From Breoghania sp963678585 (lineage in GTDB: Bacteria; Pseudomonadota; Alphaproteobacteria; Rhizobiales; Stappiaceae), in assembly GCA_963678585.2 (NCBI GenBank), contig CAXXGA010000002.1:806001-870000 (forward strand): a stretch of 64,000 nt of DNA, read 5' to 3'. Under the pieces are notes generated by a model that saw only the letters and a program-made list of their open reading frames with translations, did not search any database and was not told the origin of the DNA. Made by a program: the position numbers and the translations under genes. This document shows positions 61,284 to 64,000 of the stretch, one piece after another. Every line of letters begins with the position of its first letter. Positions within the stretch are counted from its first letter, which is position 1.

Positions 61284-64000
61284 ATGGTCGAGTTGGTTGG
61301 AGGCGTGCAGCCGCAGTCTGGTTCTGGCGATGGGGCGTCTGGACCGCTTGCGTTGATCAAGCCCTTGTCCGGCACTCAAATTACGCTTGAGTTGTCGGCG
61401 GGTCAGCAGATCGATTTCCGGCAGATTCTGAACGATCCGATTTCGTTCTTTCATGTTGGAGAGAACCTGCAGCTCGTATTCGAGGATGGATCGACAATAG
61501 TTATTGTCGATTTCTTCTCAGGCGATACCAGTGCGGACAACCTGATTGTCGGCGATGGCCGGTTTATCGATATCGATCAGTTCGTCGATATTGCGCAGGT
61601 ACAGACCGCGGACGAAATTCAGACCGCTGCAGGCGATGCCGCCAGCCTCAATACCGCGCTCGGCGGGCCGAACGGTTCCGGCGGGGATTTCCAGGGTCCG
61701 AATGTCGGCGGCCTGGGCGATACCGCCAGCCTCAACGATCTGCTGGGCACCACCGGTGACGGCGCGGCCGGAGACGGCCCGGCACCCACCGCGACCGAAG
61801 AGATCAACTCGGTGCCGATTGCCGGTGTCGCGGATGAAGGCTTCCTCGACGAGGACGATTTGCCGGACGGCACGGACGCGGCCAGCGGCGTGGGCACGGT
61901 GGCGACCGGCAGCCTCGGCATCGATTTCGGCGATGACGGCCTTGTGGGCCGCAGCCTGAGCTTCAACACCAATGGCGCGGGTGTGCCGCTGGATATCTCT
62001 GGCGCGCCGCTCGATCTCACCTCCGACGGCATCCCGCTCGTCTACTCGATCGTGACCAACGGCGATGGCGGTCAGACCCTGACGGCAACGCAAGGCCCCG
62101 GCGGCGACGTCGTCTTCACCGTCGAGCTTCAGACCTTCGCTACCACGAACGGTCAGTACATTTTCACCCTGTCCGGCAACCTCGATCATGTCGGCGCGGG
62201 TGAGGGGGACGAGATCCCCGTCACCTTCTCCTTCAATGCTGCGGATGCCAATGGCGACGACGTGGATTCCTTCTTCCGCGTGACGGTGACCGACGATGCG
62301 CCCGAGATCGGCGCTCCGGCTGCGTCCTCCGTGAACGAAGATGACCTGCCGCTTGGCACCGACGACACCAAGGAAGCCCTAACCACCGGCGGCGATCTCG
62401 ATATCGCCTGGGGCTCCGACAATGGCGACAACGATGCGCTGGGGGGCGCAACGGGCGACCGCACCCTGACTTTCGATGCAGCACAGTCGGGCACGTCTGG
62501 GCTGACATCGGCAGGCGATGCGGTCGTCTACGTTATCTCCGCCGACGGCACGACCCTGACCGGCATGGTCGATCCGGGCGGCGCCGGCGAGCGGACCGTC
62601 TTCACCGTGACGCTCAACGATGACGGCACCGGCAGCTACACCTTCACGCTCTCCGACGTGCTCGACCATCCCGCCGCGGGCGAGGATGGCGTCAATCTGT
62701 CCTTCGATTTCAGCGCGCAGGACAGCGACGGCGACGTGGCCTCCGACAGCTTCACCGTGACCGTGGTCGATGATGCTCCGGTCGGCGAGAGCTATACGGA
62801 AGCCACGCAGCTGGACGATGAGGCGCAGACAGAGTTCACGCCGATCAATACCGGCGGCACGGGCGATGTCGCCCCGGACACGAACACGGTCTCCGGCGCT
62901 GCGGGTACGCTTTTCTCGATGGGCGCGGACGGCTTCGCCTCCATCACGCTGACCGCTCCGGATTTCGACGTTGTCTTCGAGGACGCCAACGGCTTTGCAC
63001 AGGTGGAGTCCGTCTCGTGGGATGCGGGCACGACGGATGCGTCGGGCACCACGACCTGGACGGCCACGAGCGCGAACCACGCACCGGCGGCGGTGCTGGT
63101 GGTCAATGCGGACGGTTCCTACACCTTCACCATGAATGCGCCGCTGGCGCATGGCACGGCCGCAAGCGGCGTTGAGGAGAACGACAATCTCGATTTCTCC
63201 TTCGTCGTGACCGACGGCGACGGCGACACGGCCAATGCCTCGCTGCAGGTGGCGGTGAATGACGATACGCCGGTTGCCCATGTCGTGACCGCAGCCGAGG
63301 CCACCGACGACGAAGGCAAGGGCGACTTCGCCGCGATCAGCAACGACGGCGCGGCTGCGCCTTCGGGCGATGTTGTCGATGCGGACGGCATTGTTTCGGG
63401 CGCGGCTGGCGTTCTGTTCTCCGCAGGCGCCGATGGCGTGCAGTCTGTGGATGTGGACACGTTCCCGACGATCTCCGCCATCTACGACAACGGAAGCGGC
63501 GTCGCGCAGATCGAGGCCGTGACCTGGAGCGCGGGTGTTACCGGCACGGGCGAAACGGTCTGGACGGCGACGGGCGATGCGAGCGGCCAGACGGTCGCGA
63601 CGCTGACCATCGGCAATGACGGCTCCTACAGCTTCGAGCAATCGGCCCCGCTGGCGCATTCGGCCAATGATCCGACCGAAAACGACGATCTCGACCTGAC
63701 CTTCGACTTCACCGTTACCGACGGCGACGACGACACGGCTTCCGGCTCGCTCACCGTCAACGTGAACGACGATACGCCGGTGCAGAGCGGCCAACAGGCT
63801 TCTTTCACGGTCGACGAAGACGACATCAACACCGCGCTTTCGGTTGGCACCTCGCCCAATGACGGGGATGCGGTCGATGGATCGACCACCGGCGGAAACG
63901 GCGCAGCGACGGTTACGGGAAATCTCGTTGGTCTCGTCAGTTTCGGTGCCGATGGCACGCAGGGTTTCCGTCTCCAGAGCAATGCCGTCGATACGGCGAA
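61284..64000 (+). CDS. giant repetitive type I-secreted adhesin, LapA/BapA-like (partial, 5' end)
   Basis: An open frame of 905 codons running off the right edge. The N-terminal 120 residues form a compact non-repetitive module ending in TAAG at residues 114-117, the di-alanine motif cut by LapG proteases in LapA-type adhesins. The rest is acidic repeats of roughly 160 residues (starts near 184, 348, 504, 668 and 839) with the recurring DEDDLP-GTD, VSGAAGTLFS-GADG, TVTDGDGDT and VNDDTPV motifs of DUF5801/T1SS-143 and VCBS-like repeats. There is no Sec signal peptide, consistent with type I secretion from a C-terminal signal beyond the window. The start at 61284 has only a weak GGTGGG upstream; GTG 61272 is in frame. 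It likely mediates biofilm attachment under c-di-GMP control. Confidence 0.85.
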   Translation, partial: MVELVGGVQPQSGSGDGASGPLALIKPLSGTQITLELSAGQQIDFRQILNDPISFFHVGENLQLVFEDGSTIVIVDFFSGDTSADNLIVGDGRFIDIDQFVDIAQVQTADEIQTAAGDAASLNTALGGPNGSGGDFQGPNVGGLGDTASLNDLLGTTGDGAAGDGPAPTATEEINSVPIAGVADEGFLDEDDLPDGTDAASGVGTVATGSLGIDFGDDGLVGRSLSFNTNGAGVPLDISGAPLDLTSDGIPLVYSIVTNGDGGQTLTATQGPGGDVVFTVELQTFATTNGQYIFTLSGNLDHVGAGEGDEIPVTFSFNAADANGDDVDSFFRVTVTDDAPEIGAPAASSVNEDDLPLGTDDTKEALTTGGDLDIAWGSDNGDNDALGGATGDRTLTFDAAQSGTSGLTSAGDAVVYVISADGTTLTGMVDPGGAGERTVFTVTLNDDGTGSYTFTLSDVLDHPAAGEDGVNLSFDFSAQDSDGDVASDSFTVTVVDDAPVGESYTEATQLDDEAQTEFTPINTGGTGDVAPDTNTVSGAAGTLFSMGADGFASITLTAPDFDVVFEDANGFAQVESVSWDAGTTDASGTTTWTATSANHAPAAVLVVNADGSYTFTMNAPLAHGTAASGVEENDNLDFSFVVTDGDGDTANASLQVAVNDDTPVAHVVTAAEATDDEGKGDFAAISNDGAAAPSGDVVDADGIVSGAAGVLFSAGADGVQSVDVDTFPTISAIYDNGSGVAQIEAVTWSAGVTGTGETVWTATGDASGQTVATLTIGNDGSYSFEQSAPLAHSANDPTENDDLDLTFDFTVTDGDDDTASGSLTVNVNDDTPVQSGQQASFTVDEDDINTALSVGTSPNDGDAVDGSTTGGNGAATVTGNLVGLVSFGADGTQGFRLQSNAVDTA

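Noticed and set aside
62379..63794. 471-codon open frame on the minus strand
   Set aside because: It is antisense to the repetitive adhesin, which shows clear repeat structure in its own frame.

Overview
The window reads as chromosomal DNA of a GC-rich alphaproteobacterium, most likely of the order Hyphomicrobiales (Rhizobiales). The evidence is the aapJQMP amino-acid transporter with metC divergent to it, an invasion-associated-locus-B protein, a double cold-shock-domain protein, kdsA and eno close together, and dense ATGA-type gene overlaps. This placement is inferred from gene content and not from a marker-gene comparison. No phage, insertion sequence, plasmid or CRISPR signal was seen.

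Layout. (1) 1-6.2 kb, minus strand: a compact operon for a pentaheme cytochrome c with an acidic DDLL-repeat region, an outer-membrane beta-barrel, a membrane-anchored FAD/2Fe-2S reductase and a tetraheme cytochrome c. It resembles a trans-envelope electron path and is the least familiar system here. (2) 6.8-8.9 kb: a UvrD/PcrA-type helicase. (3) 9.0-23.9 kb: a phenylacetate region. A livKHMGF transporter plus a TetR regulator run on the minus strand; paaG-paaI-paaK, paaX and paaABCDE-paaZ run on the plus strand. A GACCG-N2-CGGTC operator lies between livK and paaG. (4) 24-28 kb: ubiD divergent from ubiT-ubiU-ubiV, the O2-independent ubiquinone hydroxylation genes. (5) 28-36 kb: tRNA-Glu, gloA, a sirtuin, a cold-shock protein, coaD, two cyclophilins, queA and tgt, with four copies of an intergenic palindromic repeat. 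(6) 35.9-39.3 kb: a small surface-polysaccharide block (nucleotide-sugar dehydrogenase, uronate epimerase, ABC-2 permease). (7) 39.4-43 kb: kdsA, ugd, eno. (8) 43-50 kb: a FrnE-like thioredoxin-fold protein, a degenerate receiver/GGDEF protein, a degenerate adenylate-forming protein beside an orphan peptide-type binding protein, and ialB. (9) 50.4-57 kb: metC and aapJQMP. (10) 57-60.8 kb: a small lipoprotein, a zinc alcohol dehydrogenase, a LysR regulator and a MaoC-fold hydratase. (11) 61.3 kb to the end: the first 905 codons of a giant repetitive type I-secreted adhesin with a TAAG motif typical of LapG-cleavable adhesins.

How it fits together. Phenylacetate is probably imported by the Liv system, activated by PaaK, epoxidised by PaaABCDE, isomerised by PaaG and ring-opened by PaaZ; the later beta-oxidation genes (paaF, paaH, paaJ) are not in the window. 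UbiTUV and the multiheme cytochrome operon both point to a facultative, redox-versatile life. KdsA, Ugd, the uronate-sugar genes and the giant adhesin point to an elaborate cell surface and biofilm capacity.
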